In this document: piece after piece, positions 5,467-6,152 of the stretch
How positions within the stretch are numbered: the stretch's first letter is position 1
How the letters are laid out: every line of letters begins with the position of its first letter
DNA from: Alphaproteobacteria bacterium
GTDB taxonomy: Bacteria; Pseudomonadota; Alphaproteobacteria; UBA1280; UBA12223
Reading direction: 5' to 3'
Assembly: GCA_003450915.1 (NCBI GenBank)
Contig: DMEM01000096.1
Location: 1-6,152 of the forward strand
Length of the DNA: 6,152 nucleotides
Program-made: the position numbers and the translations under genes
The notes under the pieces: generated by a model
What the model was told of the DNA's origin: nothing
What the model saw: the letters and a program-made list of their open reading frames with translations, nothing else
Databases searched by the model: none

Positions 5467-6152
5467 TTAAGATATCTCAGGTTCGTAATTTTGTAATTTA
5501 CTTTGTAGGTCGTGTATTGTTAGGTTACTACCTGGTGTTTTAATGGACTCAACATCAATGTTAAACATTTTAGAAATATCTGAGATCCAATCTAATCGAA
5601 GGTTTATAGGCTTTGGTCCTGGGCTTTCCGTTGCTACGAAGGATATTAGATCTTCTATCCTTTTAGTCGGTATATAGCTACAAAAGTGCTTGTACTCTGC
5701 CGGATCAATACCAACTTCAGCAGGATCAATTGAATACTTTTGCTTGAGATTTTCAGCTTTTTCGAGATTGGTAAGGCTTACGTTGATTGTTTCATTATTT
5801 TTGGAATACCCCTTGGCATCGCGAAAGAATCCTTTGAATTCTTTTACTGCAGTAGGGCGTTTTAGAGATATCTCATCAGGTATTTCGATGTCATCAGGGT
5901 TAACCTGCTGACAAAAAAGCTGATGTAATAAAGTAGTTTCATCTAGATCTAGGTCAAAGGATAGATAACAGTCCCCATTTTTGAGGGTTTTTTCTAAATC
6001 TTTAGCCTTCTTAATGTAAAAATTACTTATTTCATTTTTTACATTTTCATTATTGCCAGAGGCTTCCAGAACTCTGTTCAAAAGGTCTATTACCTCTTTA
6101 GATGTTAAAGCTCTTTCATTAGATACAGATTCAATGCTATACTCATTAGTCA
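5467..6152 (-). CDS. Hypothetical protein, N-terminus at or beyond the window edge
   Basis: The frame is open from the stop (5467-5469) to the right edge. A TTG at 6081 could start a 204-residue protein, and AGAGG lies about 11 bases upstream of it. However, the 23 codons further upstream are also uninterrupted and protein-like, beginning T-N-E-Y-S-I-E-S. The last two bases of the window read TG on this strand just before the Thr codon, so an ATG whose A is one base outside would give a 228-residue protein. I favour that reading. The protein is acidic and mostly helical at the N-terminus, with no signal peptide visible in the available part and no membrane segment. Two adjacent seven-residue units (S-I-D-P-A-E-V and G-I-D-P-A-E-Y) lie near its middle. 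A probable helical C-terminal segment ends in P-E-I-S. The family is not recognised. GC is about 36% in sampled stretches. Confidence 0.75.
   Translation of the reverse strand, partial: TNEYSIESVSNERALTSKEVIDLLNRVLEASGNNENVKNEISNFYIKKAKDLEKTLKNGDCYLSFDLDLDETTLLHQLFCQQVNPDDIEIPDEISLKRPTAVKEFKGFFRDAKGYSKNNETINVSLTNLEKAENLKQKYSIDPAEVGIDPAEYKHFCSYIPTKRIEDLISFVATESPGPKPINLRLDWISDISKMFNIDVESIKTPGSNLTIHDLQSKLQNYEPEIS
5692..5733 (-). repeat. In-frame 21-bp tandem repeat coding two IDPAE units
   Basis: Units at 5733-5713 and 5712-5692 encode S-I-D-P-A-E-V and G-I-D-P-A-E-Y. The DNA is best conserved in the middle of the unit (GGATCAAT on the plus strand in both) and has diverged at the edges, so the duplication is either old or only partial. 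The reading frame is kept. Confidence 0.6.

Noticed and set aside
1..6152. Search for CRISPR repeats, toxin-antitoxin pairs, insertion-sequence ends, tRNA and phage genes
   Set aside because: No regularly spaced repeats, terminal inverted repeats, cloverleaf or hallmark proteins were visible by reading either strand.

Overview
This is a low-GC bacterial chromosomal segment, most likely from a Gram-negative proteobacterium. The evidence is a full-length class I PHA synthase, a lipoprotein signal without Asp at +2, Sec signal peptides and AT-rich sigma70-type promoters. A low-GC gammaproteobacterium is plausible, but nothing here fixes the genus. Only one gene is confidently recognised: phaC, encoding poly(3-hydroxyalkanoate) polymerase. 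The other products are exported or cytoplasmic proteins that I cannot assign to a family.

Layout, left to right. (1) 12-896 (+) encodes a predicted outer-membrane lipoprotein; its stop codon lies in a perfect 16-bp tandem duplication. (2) A bidirectional terminator at about 943-970 separates it from the convergent gene 975-1940 (-), an unrecognised 321-residue protein. (3) 1941-2087 holds the phaC terminator and a weak candidate promoter for the 321-residue gene. (4) phaC occupies 2088-3851 (-). (5) 3852-4151 is a 300-bp, very AT-rich divergent intergenic region. It has a good TTGTAA-N17-TATAAT promoter for phaC and an extended -10 TGTTATAAT element facing right. (6) 4152-5261 (+) encodes a Sec-exported protein of unknown role and is markedly more AT-rich than its neighbours. 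(7) 5274-5396 (+) is a short reading frame that may be a gene remnant. (8) A second bidirectional terminator lies at about 5415-5459. (9) 5467-6152 (-) is an unrecognised gene that is open to the right edge, so its N-terminus is at or just beyond the window.

The genes look like independent transcription units rather than one operon: most are flanked by their own promoter or terminator. phaC stands alone, with no phaA, phaB, phasin, phaR or phaZ in view, so monomer supply and granule proteins must be encoded elsewhere. I saw no CRISPR array, tRNA, rRNA, transposase or integrase, and no convincing evidence of a new multi-gene system. The points most worth following are the AT-rich exported protein with the remnant beside it, the phaC leader and divergent control region, and the three unassigned proteins.
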